A stretch of 52,803 nt of DNA from a virus. The stretch is taken from positions 1-52,803 of IMG/VR virus record IMGVR_UViG_3300008114_000045; one strand, given 5' to 3'. Each line of letters starts with the position of its first letter. Positions within the stretch are counted from its first letter, which is position 1. A program made the position numbers and the translations under genes. The notes under the pieces were generated by a model. That model was not told the DNA's origin, did not search any database, and saw only the letters and a program-made list of their open reading frames with translations. Shown in pieces: positions 34,080-42,212 of this stretch.

Positions 34080-34550
34080 ATGAGCAATAATTTTAATAAA
34101 TTAAATTTATTGGCTTATATTCATAACCCAGTAAGTTTTGATACTATGTTAAAGATATATAAAACACATAATATCTTATTTGATAAATGTGAGTTATATG
34201 GAGATTTTACATTATCTCTTATCGAATTAGTGTTCACAACTTACTTGGGTGATGATTTAACGACAGATGAACAGCGTTTTAAACATTTTGAATGGTGTTG
34301 GAAAAAGACTGTTGACAATTTTGAAAAAGAAGACATAACTATCAACAGCGACAAGTTATATCAATATTTTTTAGAATTTGTGTTAGAGTTGTATTATTCA
34401 GACCCAAATAAAGATGAAAACTTAAACAAAACTTTATTGGTGATATGGACCAATATTTTTGATTATGAGAGAGAAAAGACAAACGCTGACATTGATACAT
34501 TATTAGAATTATACAAAATATTTGAAATTTCGCTAAAAAAAACGTTTTAA
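34080..34550 (+). CDS. Hypothetical helical protein
   Basis: 156 residues, all-helical by eye, rich in aromatic and acidic residues (FEWCWKKTVDNFEKED). Six bases after the transpeptidase-like gene, so the last gene of the signalling operon. No motif recognised. Confidence 0.6.
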   Translation: MSNNFNKLNLLAYIHNPVSFDTMLKIYKTHNILFDKCELYGDFTLSLIELVFTTYLGDDLTTDEQRFKHFEWCWKKTVDNFEKEDITINSDKLYQYFLEFVLELYYSDPNKDENLNKTLLVIWTNIFDYEREKTNADIDTLLELYKIFEISLKKTF

Positions 34551-34551
34551 C

Positions 34552-34559
34552 TATTTATT
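34552..34559 (+). promoter_or_regulatory. Late-type motif TATTTATT
   Basis: 29 bases before the next ATG, in the gap after the signalling operon. No terminator is visible in that gap. Confidence 0.3.
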
Positions 34560-34588
34560 TTTAGAAAAAATGCATTAGTTTTAAAAAT

Positions 34589-34816
34589 ATGAATACTGAA
34601 AGAATTATTAATTTGGTCATGATGGAAATGACCATGGATAAAATGAAACTCGAAGATGACATCGAAAGTGCCATCAACCGAAACGATATTTCTATTGAAG
34701 AAAGGACTAATACACTTAAATCTTTAGTATATAGACTTTCAACAGTAGAAAACGCTATTGCTACGTTTAGCAATATGTTAAATAATAATAATAACACAAA
34801 AGAAAAAGAAAATTAA
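34589..34816 (+). CDS. Small helical hypothetical protein
   Basis: 75 residues, Met- and Asn-rich with a poly-Asn end. Predicted coiled coil. Two bases before the histone-like gene. No known family. Confidence 0.6.
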   Translation: MNTERIINLVMMEMTMDKMKLEDDIESAINRNDISIEERTNTLKSLVYRLSTVENAIATFSNMLNNNNNTKEKEN

Positions 34817-34818
34817 AA

Positions 34819-35001
34819 ATGGAAAAGTACGAAGAATTAAAAAACTTGGTAGCATCTATGGAAGATGACGCAACAAAATTTTACGAAAAAGGTAACAAAG
34901 CTGCTGGTGTAAGATTAAGAAAATCATTACAAGATGTTAAAACTTTAGCACAAAACATTCGTTTAGATGTTTCTACAAAAACTAAAACAGTTAAAGCTTA
35001 A
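34819..35001 (+). CDS. Histone H1-like (Hc1-type) DNA-binding protein
   Basis: 60 residues. The pattern EELKNLVASMEDDATKFYEK, then GNKAAGVRLRKSLQDVK and Lys-rich end, matches small histone H1-like proteins found in flavobacteria. Those proteins bind and compact DNA. In a phage it may fold the genome in the head or take over host chromatin. It looks host-derived. The assignment relies on recalled family features. Confidence 0.75.
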   Translation: MEKYEELKNLVASMEDDATKFYEKGNKAAGVRLRKSLQDVKTLAQNIRLDVSTKTKTVKA

Positions 35002-35012
35002 AAAATAAAAAT

Positions 35013-35225
35013 ATGTTTATAGTTATACTTAATAAATTACTTATCGTTTTATTCATGTTAGCATGTTTAAACGTGGTTAGACACGCTTATTACTTTATTC
35101 AAGCTGTTGTAACTTCAACCGAAGAAGAACCTAAGAAATATAAAATGCCTAAATTACAGTTAAATTTATTAGGTATATCTATAGCATATATTTTATCAGT
35201 GCTTATTACTGGAATCACAATTTAA
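35013..35225 (+). CDS. Small two-pass membrane protein
   Basis: 70 residues with membrane segments at about 3-24 and 49-69 around a short charged loop (TEEEPKKYKMPK). Size and topology fit a holin or antiholin, but no sequence family is recognised. Lies 11 bases after the histone-like gene. Confidence 0.6.
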   Translation: MFIVILNKLLIVLFMLACLNVVRHAYYFIQAVVTSTEEEPKKYKMPKLQLNLLGISIAYILSVLITGITI

Positions 35226-35234
35226 ATTATTAAA

Positions 35235-35927
35235 ATGTCAAATATACAAAAAACATTAGATTCTTTACAACCATATGTTATAGGTATAAGATATCTAGAA
35301 GGGACACCATTAGTTGATGCTGTGTTCAAAGAAGGTTGGACTGTACCAGATGACAATAAGGTTAAAAAAGTCAGAGGTAACGAAGAAATGAATTACTATA
35401 TGCTTTTTAGTGAAGTTGCTGGTGTTGGTTTGGATGATTTATTAGATTATGTTAAGAAAACAATTGATTTAAATATTGAGCGTGAAAAGAAACATGATTT
35501 ACTAAAGGAAAAAGTTAATGAGTTAAAAGAAATTTTTAAGAAAACTAGTTTAGATAAATTAAAAAGACTTAAATTTAATTTTAGCGAAGAAGACTTAGTT
35601 CCTAGGTTAGATGATTTTGACGCTGAAATAGAAGAAGCATTAAACGAAGACGCTATAATTGATGAACCAATACAAACAACCAACCCATCTGATTTTTATC
35701 CAGAAAATGTTGAAGAATATGCGACATCTGGTGAGAAAGAATTTGAAGAAACAATTATCCCATCTTATTTAGACGAAAATGGTAACCCAATTGAGTTAAC
35801 TGAAGAAGAAATGGAAATGATTGAAGAAGAAAAAAGAGCATTACGAAACATGGAATTGCTAAAAAACAAAAAACAAAGTGAAAAACTAAAAGCAATATCT
35901 AGTAAAGTAGAATTACCACCTAGATAA
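35235..35927 (+). CDS. Acidic hypothetical protein
   Basis: 230 residues. N-terminal folded part (YVIGIRYLEGTPLVDAVFKE) then long acidic helices (EELTEEEMEMIEEEKRALRN). Ends before a shared terminator. No motif recognised. Confidence 0.65.
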   Translation: MSNIQKTLDSLQPYVIGIRYLEGTPLVDAVFKEGWTVPDDNKVKKVRGNEEMNYYMLFSEVAGVGLDDLLDYVKKTIDLNIEREKKHDLLKEKVNELKEIFKKTSLDKLKRLKFNFSEEDLVPRLDDFDAEIEEALNEDAIIDEPIQTTNPSDFYPENVEEYATSGEKEFEETIIPSYLDENGNPIELTEEEMEMIEEEKRALRNMELLKNKKQSEKLKAISSKVELPPR

Positions 35928-35943
35928 TAAACAACAACAAACA

Positions 35944-35970
35944 AAAAAAGCCCCTTAATGGGGCTTTTTT
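35944..35970. terminator. Bidirectional terminator
   Basis: AAAAAAGCCCC / GGGGCTTTTTT hairpin between convergent genes; works in both directions. Confidence 0.9.
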
Positions 35971-36307
35971 ATTTTGAGAAAGCTCGTTCAAAAGCTTCTT
36001 GTACTGTATGTGTTAACCACACGCCAGCTGCGGAAATTAATCCATTAAAAAAAACGATTAAAATAGGTGATTCTACACCCAAACTACCCATAGGGGTTAA
36101 TTTACTGTATCCAAAATAAATCATAATTCCAGAAACCGCAAAACCCATCCAAGTACCCAAACACATAAAACACGTGAATAGTTTATGAATACTGTAACCG
36201 CCAGTACCCATCTTTGCTAGAAAGTTTCTCCAACCTTCAAAAACAGAGCCATAAATTAAATTGTTACAAGCCCCATAACAAATAAGAATAAAAATTAATG
36301 TTGTCAT
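35969..36307 (-). CDS. Membrane protein with CxxC motif (DUF1360-like)
   Basis: 112 residues with three probable membrane segments and LFTCFMCLGTWMGF in the middle. That Cys-x-x-Cys-LG-W-G pattern resembles the DUF1360 family, common in bacteria and phages, function unknown. On the - strand, converging on a shared terminator. Confidence 0.65.
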   Translation of the reverse strand: MTTLIFILICYGACNNLIYGSVFEGWRNFLAKMGTGGYSIHKLFTCFMCLGTWMGFAVSGIMIYFGYSKLTPMGSLGVESPILIVFFNGLISAAGVWLTHTVQEAFERAFSK

Positions 36308-36349
36308 AAGTTTTTATTTAAATATAATATTTATAGCGCATATAGTCAA

Positions 36350-36357
36350 TATTTATA
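36350..36357 (+). promoter_or_regulatory. Late-type motif TATTTATA
   Basis: 12 bases before the ATG at 36370. A second copy at 36328-36335 lies in the same divergent gap. Confidence 0.45.
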
Positions 36358-36369
36358 ATAAAAAAGAAT

Positions 36370-36639
36370 ATGAAAAAATTCATAAAATATAAATTAAATG
36401 TTTTGCTTACCGAAAGTAAAAAAGATGAGTATCAATATCAAATGAGAGATATTGGTGGTTCTAACGTTTATTATCGAAAAAAGAAAAAAGACAAACATTG
36501 GACTATTATTGATGAAAAAGAATTTGAAATTACTTGTAAAAAATGTGATTGGCATTGGTTAGCGTCTGAATCAAATAAATCTGATTTATTTGTTTGTCAT
36601 AAATGTGACCATGACAATGAATCTTCTTATGTTAAATAA
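36370..36639 (+). CDS. Zinc-ribbon protein with capsid-targeting-like leader
   Basis: 89 residues. N-terminus MKKFIKYKLNVLLTESKK, then a small domain ending in a four-Cys zinc ribbon (ITCKKCDWHW and FVCHKCDHDN). The leader ends in an LLTES site like prohead protease sites. Possible virion or nucleic-acid-binding protein. Confidence 0.65.
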   Translation: MKKFIKYKLNVLLTESKKDEYQYQMRDIGGSNVYYRKKKKDKHWTIIDEKEFEITCKKCDWHWLASESNKSDLFVCHKCDHDNESSYVK

Positions 36640-36684
36640 TTTACAATGTAAAAACTAATACATATATTTGATAAAAAGAAAAAT

Positions 36685-36903
36685 ATGAACGATAAGATGA
36701 TTAACCGTGAAATTCAGATGATTGAAAACGAAATGGTGGCTGATAAATTAATCACCGACATCAAAAAAAAGAATTTCATTAATGACATAAAAACTAACTT
36801 GGGTACTGAAATTAAGAAAAACCCAAATAAAGTTAAAGTGATAACAAAATCAAAAAAAGAAAGATTTTTTGATTTTATAAAAAGTTTATTTACAAAGTTT
36901 TAA
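36685..36903 (+). CDS. Small basic hypothetical protein
   Basis: 72 residues, Lys-rich, with an amphipathic C-terminal helix (FFDFIKSLFTKF) that could lie on a membrane. A TATATTTG element (36663-36670) lies just upstream but without a clear TTG partner. Confidence 0.55.
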   Translation: MNDKMINREIQMIENEMVADKLITDIKKKNFINDIKTNLGTEIKKNPNKVKVITKSKKERFFDFIKSLFTKF

Positions 36904-36904
36904 T

Positions 36905-37126
36905 ATGAAATACGAAGACTTAATAGAAACAGTTTCAGAAATAATCAATAATGAAAAAATTAATAAAAATGGGTTAATTATTACTTATGTTTTAGACGAA
37001 GAAAAACATAATAAAATGAATGAACATCTTTATTATCTGTCTAACCCTAATGGAACTGATTATGAAAAAAACAATGAGTTTGAAGTTGAAATAGATGGAC
37101 TAATTGTTAAATTTATTAAAAAATAA
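36905..37126 (+). CDS. Small acidic hypothetical protein
   Basis: 73 residues starting one base after the previous stop. Alternating helices and strands (GLIITYVLDEEK, FEVEIDGLIVKFI). No known motif. Confidence 0.6.
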   Translation: MKYEDLIETVSEIINNEKINKNGLIITYVLDEEKHNKMNEHLYYLSNPNGTDYEKNNEFEVEIDGLIVKFIKK

Positions 37127-37127
37127 T

Positions 37128-37157
37128 TTGTTACGTAATTATCTTTTTGTACATTTG
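37128..37157 (+). promoter_or_regulatory. Host-type promoter for rnhB
   Basis: TTG at 37128-37130, 19-base spacer, TACATTTG at 37150-37157; ATG 14 bases on. Confidence 0.6.
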
Positions 37158-37171
37158 TAAAAAAAAGACAA

Positions 37172-37780
37172 ATGGCTAAAAAATTATTAGAAGAATATGG
37201 TGACTATAAATTAGTCGCTGGGTTAGATGAAGTTGGTAGAGGCTGTGGTGCTGGACCAGTTGTAACAGCAGCTGTTATATTACCAAAAGGTTTTAATTCA
37301 CCACTTATCAGAGATTCAAAGAAACTATCACCAAAACAAAGAGATGAAGCATACACATTGATAATGGAAAATGCTATTGCTGTATCATGCCACGCTGGTT
37401 CAGTGAAAGAAATTGATGAAATAGGTATCAACCCATCAACATTTAATACTATGTATAAGTGTCTAGATGAATTATCAGTTAAACCAGAACATATATTAAT
37501 AGATGGGACTGTTTGGACTGAACGTGAACAAGACGCTGAAGTAACATTAGTACCAAAAGGTGATGATACATATACATGCATTGCTGCCGCTGCTATCGTT
37601 GCTAAAGTAAGACGTGACGAATATATGTGTAAATTACATTTATTACACCCACAATACAATTGGTGTAAAAATAAAGGTTATTTAACGCCAGACCATATTG
37701 AAGCGTTGAAAGAACATGGGTCAAATAAGTATCACAGAAAACAATATGTGAGAAATTTTGTAAAAAATTTGGTAGATTAA
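37172..37780 (+). CDS. rnhB: Ribonuclease HII
   Basis: 202 residues. AGLDEVGRGCGAGP carries the catalytic D19-E20 pair; SKKLSPKQR, ILIDGT (third Asp), CIAAAAIVAKVRRDEYM (fourth acidic site) and NWCKNKGY are all in place. Removes RNA primers or ribonucleotides from DNA. Full bacterial length, so functional and host-like. Own host-type promoter, a sign of early or middle expression. Confidence 0.95.
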   Translation: MAKKLLEEYGDYKLVAGLDEVGRGCGAGPVVTAAVILPKGFNSPLIRDSKKLSPKQRDEAYTLIMENAIAVSCHAGSVKEIDEIGINPSTFNTMYKCLDELSVKPEHILIDGTVWTEREQDAEVTLVPKGDDTYTCIAAAAIVAKVRRDEYMCKLHLLHPQYNWCKNKGYLTPDHIEALKEHGSNKYHRKQYVRNFVKNLVD

Positions 37781-37799
37781 AAAATTATACTTACATTTG
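37769..37799 (+). promoter_or_regulatory. Host-type promoter for lipoprotein genes
   Basis: TTG at 37769-37771 (inside the end of rnhB), 20-base spacer, TACATTTG at 37792-37799. The ATG follows after 4 bases: a leaderless message. Confidence 0.55.
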
Positions 37800-37803
37800 T
37801 AAT

Positions 37804-38316
37804 ATGAAAACAGAAACTAAAATATCATTATTTATAATTTCGCTTTGTGTAGTGACTTGCTTGTTTTTAGCGTCATGTAAGAAAATAACTCCAGGTAGTT
37901 ACGCTCAGAATGAACCTAAACCAGAAGACACGACAACATGGGAGTGGAAATATACATACAAAGGAACGTTACCTAATTGGGGTGGTTCTACAAATAATGA
38001 ATTAGTAGGTACAAGATGGGTATTAACAAAAGTAGTAACTGCATTTGCAACGTCATATCCAAATGACACGATTGAATTTGTTTCAAACAATCAATATAAG
38101 TGTAATTTCTATGCGTTAAGAACATATACATTAACTGCTGGTGTTGCATCAACAAATAAGACTTTGACATTAAATTATTTTTTACCTTTTGGCGGTAGCC
38201 ATTATAGTGGCGAAGTTGGACAATACTTTGTTAGTGATGGACAAATAAACAACGCTGAGTTTAAGAATATACAAAACTCTACTGCAACAGTAAGGGCATG
38301 GTTTTTAAAATTATAA
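37804..38316 (+). CDS. Phage lipoprotein 1
   Basis: 170 residues. Signal peptide with lipobox LFLASC; the Cys is about residue 26 and is followed by KK. Mature part is beta-rich with a lipocalin-like feel (TRWVLTKVV, DTIEFVSNNQYKCNF). Early-type promoter plus a lipid anchor fits a superinfection-exclusion protein that blocks a receptor, as T5 Llp does. That role is inference. Confidence 0.7.
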   Translation: MKTETKISLFIISLCVVTCLFLASCKKITPGSYAQNEPKPEDTTTWEWKYTYKGTLPNWGGSTNNELVGTRWVLTKVVTAFATSYPNDTIEFVSNNQYKCNFYALRTYTLTAGVASTNKTLTLNYFLPFGGSHYSGEVGQYFVSDGQINNAEFKNIQNSTATVRAWFLKL

Positions 38317-38327
38317 ATAAAAATAAA

Positions 38328-38804
38328 ATGAAAAGAAGTAAATTTTTAGTGTTAGGATTAATATTATCCTTAACTAGTTGTGCCGATACTGAAATCGAAA
38401 CAACACCTATTTTAAGAGAAAAAGCAGTTGTGGTGACAACATTATATACACCATCAGAACATCGTACTGAAATAAGACGAACAATGGTTGACCATGGTGG
38501 GTTTACTGGTACTGATTATAACGGAAATACTGGTGTTAAAGTAGGTAGAAACCATCAATTAACAACAACTACTATACCAGAACGTTTTGGTGTTGCTTTT
38601 CAATGTGAGCATGGCACGTTTACAGTTGAAGGTAAAGAAACTAAACATAGAGTACTTCATGATAAACTAATAGCGTCTATTGGTGACACTGTAACGATTC
38701 TTTATCAAGAACATTACATTAGAACTTATGAGAAAGTAAACGGTATTAGAAAACTAGTTAAACGTGAATTATATGATATGGATTTCTTAGATGCACAAAA
38801 ATAA
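38328..38804 (+). CDS. Phage lipoprotein 2
   Basis: 158 residues from the ATG chosen because a classic signal peptide starts there (MKRSKFLVLGLILSLTSCAD); an upstream in-frame ATG at 38298 overlaps the previous gene. Lipobox LTSC. The mature part is small and beta-rich. Follows lipoprotein 1, so both may form an outer membrane complex in the infected cell. Confidence 0.7.
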   Translation: MKRSKFLVLGLILSLTSCADTEIETTPILREKAVVVTTLYTPSEHRTEIRRTMVDHGGFTGTDYNGNTGVKVGRNHQLTTTTIPERFGVAFQCEHGTFTVEGKETKHRVLHDKLIASIGDTVTILYQEHYIRTYEKVNGIRKLVKRELYDMDFLDAQK

Positions 38805-38857
38805 TTAGATAAAAATCAACAAATTAAAAAATAATTTAAAAAAAGTTTAAAAAAAAC

Positions 38858-38888
38858 TTGCAAAAACAAAAAAGTGTTCGTACATTTG
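38858..38888 (+). promoter_or_regulatory. Host-type promoter for DUF2828 gene
   Basis: TTG at 38858-38860, 20-base spacer, TACATTTG at 38881-38888. About 35 bases of leader before the ATG. Confidence 0.6.
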
Positions 38889-38923
38889 CAACACTTAATT
38901 ATAAATCTTAAAAATAAAATATT

Positions 38924-40363
38924 ATGAGCACATTTTTAAAAGCAATGCAAACAGCGGATTCGTTAACTGAAAACGGAATGGCTACAAACTCATCATCTTT
39001 GAACCACTGTGTAGATTTATTCTTCCAAATCGGTGCAATGAGAGGTCAAGACAAGCAAAGATTAATCAATGCTTTCACGAAAGCTTTTGCTGAGAATCCA
39101 TTACATGCAATGAAATTGTTATTTTGGGCTCGTGACGTAAGGGGTGGTGCTGGTGAAAGACAAATCTTTAGAGATATTGTTGCTTACTTAGCTGAGAACC
39201 GTACAGAGATATTAAGTAAAAACTTACACTTGTTTAACGAGTATGGTCGTTGGGATGATTTACTAACTCTTGTTGGTACACCATTACAAACTACAGCGTT
39301 GAACTTAATCTCAGCAGCGTTAGATAGAAAAGATGGTTTGGCAGCTAAATGGATGCCACGTCCAAACGTATCTAACCGTGAGAAGAAAAGATGGGCGAAT
39401 GCTTTAAGAAAGCATTTGGGGTTAACACCAAAGCAATACCGTAAGTTATTGACTGAAAACTCTAACACAGTTGAGCAATTAATGTGTGCTAGAGAATACT
39501 CTAAAATCGAGTACTCTAAATTGCCATCAAAAGCGATGAGTGATTACATGAAAGCGTTCTCTAAGAACGATTTAGAGAGATTCCAAGCGTATTTAGCTTC
39601 TCTTGAAAAAGGTGAAACTAAAATCAACGCTGGTGCGGTGTACCCATATGACATCGTTAAAAACTTGAAACATGGAAATGCTAAAGGTGCTAACGAACAA
39701 TGGAAAGCGTTACCAAACTACATGGAAACTAACGAAGAGTATGTTTTACCAGTAGTTGACGTTTCTGGGTCAATGTCATGCCCAGCTGGTGGTAACCCTA
39801 ACGTTACTTGTATGGATGTAGCAATCTCATTGGGATTATACATCTCTGAAAGAAACGTTGGTCCTTTCCAAGATGCTTTTGTTACTTTCTCTGAAAGTCC
39901 AAAATTACAAATCTTGAAAGGTAATTTAAATGAGCGTTACAATCAACTTCAAAGAGCTGATTGGGATATGTCAACAAACTTGGAAGCTGTATTTAAGGTA
40001 ATACTTAAACAAGCTAAACAGTCTAACGTTCCTCAATCAGAAATGCCGACAATGATTTTAATCTTGTCAGACATGGAGTTTAATTCTGCTTTAAGAGGTA
40101 GAGGTTGGAACCCAACTGCTCAAAAAATGATTGAATCAATGTATGCAGAAGCTGGATATAAAACTCCAAAAGTTGTATACTGGAACATTCAATCAAGAGG
40201 TGATAACAACAAACCAGTACACTTTGATACAAATGGTACTGCATTGGTATCTGGATTCTCACCAGCCTTGTTAACAAACTTGTTAGCTGGTCGTGATTTA
40301 AACCCAATATCAATGATGTTGAGTGTTATCGACTCTGAGCGTTACTCACCAGTAACAATCTAA
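38924..40363 (+). CDS. DUF2828/TROVE-type Ro60-like protein with vWA domain
   Basis: 479 residues. Helical N-terminal part (LFFQIGAMRGQDKQRLINAF, LLFWARDVRGGAGERQ, NEYGRWDDLL) and a C-terminal von Willebrand A domain with an intact metal site (PVVDVSGSMS). This is the layout of DUF2828 proteins, which resemble Ro60. Ro60 proteins bind Y RNAs and misfolded RNA. Codon use is slightly richer in G/C than in neighbours. Downstream lies a structured RNA segment (40400-40594). RNA binding itself is inferred from the family. Confidence 0.8.
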   Translation: MSTFLKAMQTADSLTENGMATNSSSLNHCVDLFFQIGAMRGQDKQRLINAFTKAFAENPLHAMKLLFWARDVRGGAGERQIFRDIVAYLAENRTEILSKNLHLFNEYGRWDDLLTLVGTPLQTTALNLISAALDRKDGLAAKWMPRPNVSNREKKRWANALRKHLGLTPKQYRKLLTENSNTVEQLMCAREYSKIEYSKLPSKAMSDYMKAFSKNDLERFQAYLASLEKGETKINAGAVYPYDIVKNLKHGNAKGANEQWKALPNYMETNEEYVLPVVDVSGSMSCPAGGNPNVTCMDVAISLGLYISERNVGPFQDAFVTFSESPKLQILKGNLNERYNQLQRADWDMSTNLEAVFKVILKQAKQSNVPQSEMPTMILILSDMEFNSALRGRGWNPTAQKMIESMYAEAGYKTPKVVYWNIQSRGDNNKPVHFDTNGTALVSGFSPALLTNLLAGRDLNPISMMLSVIDSERYSPVTI

Positions 40364-40365
40364 GA

Positions 40366-40393
40366 GGTTGGGGTGTAAAAGCCCCAATTTTCT
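40366..40393 (+). terminator. Weak terminator after DUF2828 gene
   Basis: TTGGGG / CCCCAA 6-bp stem, 8-base loop, followed by TTTTC. The short T run may allow read-through into the RNA segment. Confidence 0.5.
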
Positions 40394-40399
40394 TCAAAT

Positions 40400-40594
40400 G
40401 TTTGTATAGAAAAATGCATTCTGCAACTTAAAAAAATTTATACAATTAATATAGTTCAGTAACAACCTTAAAATTAACACCTTCGGGAGATTTTAGGGTA
40501 AAAATAGGAGTCAAAGCCTAATAAAAAAATTGACACTTCTTTATTGAGTTTAGAAGGTTAAAACTACTCCAGCATTTTGTTACAAACACTAATT
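40400..40594 (+). ncRNA. Candidate structured RNA, possible Y RNA
   Basis: No ORF. Several helices can be drawn: TTGTATA with TATACAA closing an early loop; ACCTTAAAAT (40465-40474) with ATTTTAGGGT (40490-40499), a 10-bp stem enclosing a CC-TTCG-GG tetraloop; GTCAA/TTGAC (40510/40530); CTTCT/AGAAG (40536/40552); and GGAGT/ACTCC (40507/40566), which competes with one of them. A strong terminator follows. Position next to a Ro60-like gene is where bacterial Y RNAs sit. No promoter of its own is clear, and no Y RNA signature was confirmed. Confidence 0.45.
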
Positions 40595-40628
40595 AAAAGG
40601 ACTCATTTTGGGTCCTTTTTTTGTTTTT
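40595..40628 (+). terminator. Strong rho-independent terminator
   Basis: AAAAGGAC / GTCCTTTT stem with a long T run; ends the structured RNA segment. Confidence 0.85.
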
Positions 40629-40698
40629 ATGCTTTACAATGTGAAAAAAAATCGATAAACTTAAATTAAATAATAATAATTTAATATTTAAAGTATAA

Positions 40699-40971
40699 AT
40701 GAAAAGAATTGTTGTAAAAGAAATTGATAAACTAAAAAGTTCTACGTTTGATGATAAATCGATTAGTGAATACCTAATCTATCTGATTCTAAATCTAGGT
40801 GAAGGTGATATAATACTAAATGGTTTTACTGAGTATGGTAGTAAAAACAAAGACGCTAAAGTTGATGAATTAATAATAGAACATTTTGTTACAAATGAAA
40901 GTTTAGAAACGATTGATAAACAAAACATAATCGAAGAAATAAGTTTCTCCGAATACATTAAAAACAAATAA
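40699..40971 (+). CDS. Hypothetical protein
   Basis: 90 residues, start MKRIVVKEIDKLK, mixed alpha/beta and acidic. Two bases before the next gene. The 70 bases upstream are very AT-rich with a TATTTAAA variant of the late motif near the ATG. No family recognised. Confidence 0.6.
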   Translation: MKRIVVKEIDKLKSSTFDDKSISEYLIYLILNLGEGDIILNGFTEYGSKNKDAKVDELIIEHFVTNESLETIDKQNIIEEISFSEYIKNK

Positions 40972-40973
40972 AA

Positions 40974-41324
40974 ATGAGTGAAAATTATCCGTTGATTATA
41001 GTGTTCTATTTGGACGCTGAGATGATGAAAATTAAAGAAATCATCCAACCATTCACAGAATCAGTTAACATGATGTTAAATCAAAAAAAAGCTAACGCTA
41101 TGGCATTCTTCTTACCGACAAACGGTGAAGAAAGAGTTGAATGTATCAACCCTTTGGTAGTTCCAAAAGATGAAATGGAGAAAATAAACAAAATAATTGA
41201 AGACGTTAAAAAGAGTTTCTCAATTGGTGAAGATATTGATATCCCAGAAGAAATCATTGAATTAGAAGAAAAACCATGTGACTGTGGTAATAACCCAGAT
41301 GGTAAATGCAAATGTAATGAATAG
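40974..41324 (+). CDS. Hypothetical protein with Cys-rich tail, TAG stop
   Basis: 116 residues. Folded N-terminal half (YPLIIVFYLDAEMMKIKEI) and an end with four Cys (CDCGNN then KCKCNE) that could bind a metal. Stop is TAG and overlaps the next start. Read-through would meet a second TAG after four codons and TGA soon after. Confidence 0.6.
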   Translation: MSENYPLIIVFYLDAEMMKIKEIIQPFTESVNMMLNQKKANAMAFFLPTNGEERVECINPLVVPKDEMEKINKIIEDVKKSFSIGEDIDIPEEIIELEEKPCDCGNNPDGKCKCNE

Positions 41325-41508
41325 AGAAGACAAAGCTAGATTATACGATGAATACGTAAGAGAAAGTGATATATTACAAAGAGAAATATCTAAAATAAAA
41401 TCTGAATACGTATTTGAGATTCCTACAGATAAACAAGAAATTATAGATAGGAATAACGCTAGAATAGAAGTTCTAGTTAAAAACTTAGAAAGACTGTATA
41501 TTGATTAA
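41317..41508 (+). CDS. Small coiled-coil protein
   Basis: 63 residues from the ATG overlapping the previous stop; an earlier in-frame ATG at 41278 lies inside the previous gene and is less likely. Almost entirely charged helix. Ends overlapping the convergent gene by 4 bases. Confidence 0.55.
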   Translation: MNREDKARLYDEYVRESDILQREISKIKSEYVFEIPTDKQEIIDRNNARIEVLVKNLERLYID

Positions 41509-42158
41509 GGTCTAGTACTAGTCCTTCTTATTTTGGTGTATGGCCAACCAGTTTCTTCATGTATGATATCATACATTCGACCAATCTGTGCTGGTTGCGC
41601 TGTACCCATAAATAATAAACTTTTAATTTTTTGTTTTTTAACAATTTTTGCCAGCGTATGATGTAATCTTTGAGCGTCCTCTAAATTTTTACAAATAATC
41701 ATATCAAACTGGTCTTCATTATAAATTACAAGTTTATTATAAACAACCAATACTTGTTTAACCATTTTTTTAGCGTGAGCACCTAACATAAGTCGTTTAA
41801 CAACTTCTCTTATTGTTGGTCGTTCATCACCTTCATAACCATAGATATAAAACGTTTCTTCAATATTATATTCATCAGAAACTAATATTGTCCAATCGCC
41901 CAAAGGTTGTTCAGTGTATAATTTGCCATAATCATCCCTTAACAATCTAAAAGTATCATCTTCTTCAGTAGGTTTAGTAACACAAATTTCATATTTAACT
42001 TTTTTAATTCCGTTTGTGTTTAAAAATCTTTTTGGATAAAGGACATTATTTTCTTCTTTCATTTTGTGAAATTTAAGAAAAGCGTTTTGTTTGGTTTTAC
42101 ATTTATATAACGTTTTTTTATATTTTCCATTTGATAATAACACAATTCTATAACTCAT
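41505..42158 (-). CDS. Hypothetical protein, - strand
   Basis: 217 residues. Beta-rich start (MSYRIVLLSNGKYKKTLY) and middle (DWTILVSDEYNIEETFYIYG), then helices and a basic C-terminus. One of few - strand genes; convergent with the small coiled-coil gene and divergent from dnaJ. No domain recognised. Confidence 0.65.
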   Translation of the reverse strand: MSYRIVLLSNGKYKKTLYKCKTKQNAFLKFHKMKEENNVLYPKRFLNTNGIKKVKYEICVTKPTEEDDTFRLLRDDYGKLYTEQPLGDWTILVSDEYNIEETFYIYGYEGDERPTIREVVKRLMLGAHAKKMVKQVLVVYNKLVIYNEDQFDMIICKNLEDAQRLHHTLAKIVKKQKIKSLLFMGTAQPAQIGRMYDIIHEETGWPYTKIRRTSTRP

Positions 42159-42212
42159 ATACTTGCTTTTTTATATAAAAATATGTAGTTTAGACAAAAA
42201 ATAAAGATTAAC

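Noticed and set aside
37204-37659. Long - strand frame opposite rnhB
   Set aside because: Its codons mirror a certain gene and the protein has no motif; same for other antisense frames, for example opposite the 498-residue gene (26253-26702).
40402-40430. Host-type promoter directly before the candidate Y RNA
   Set aside because: A TTG is present but no TAnnTTTG lies 19-21 bases on.
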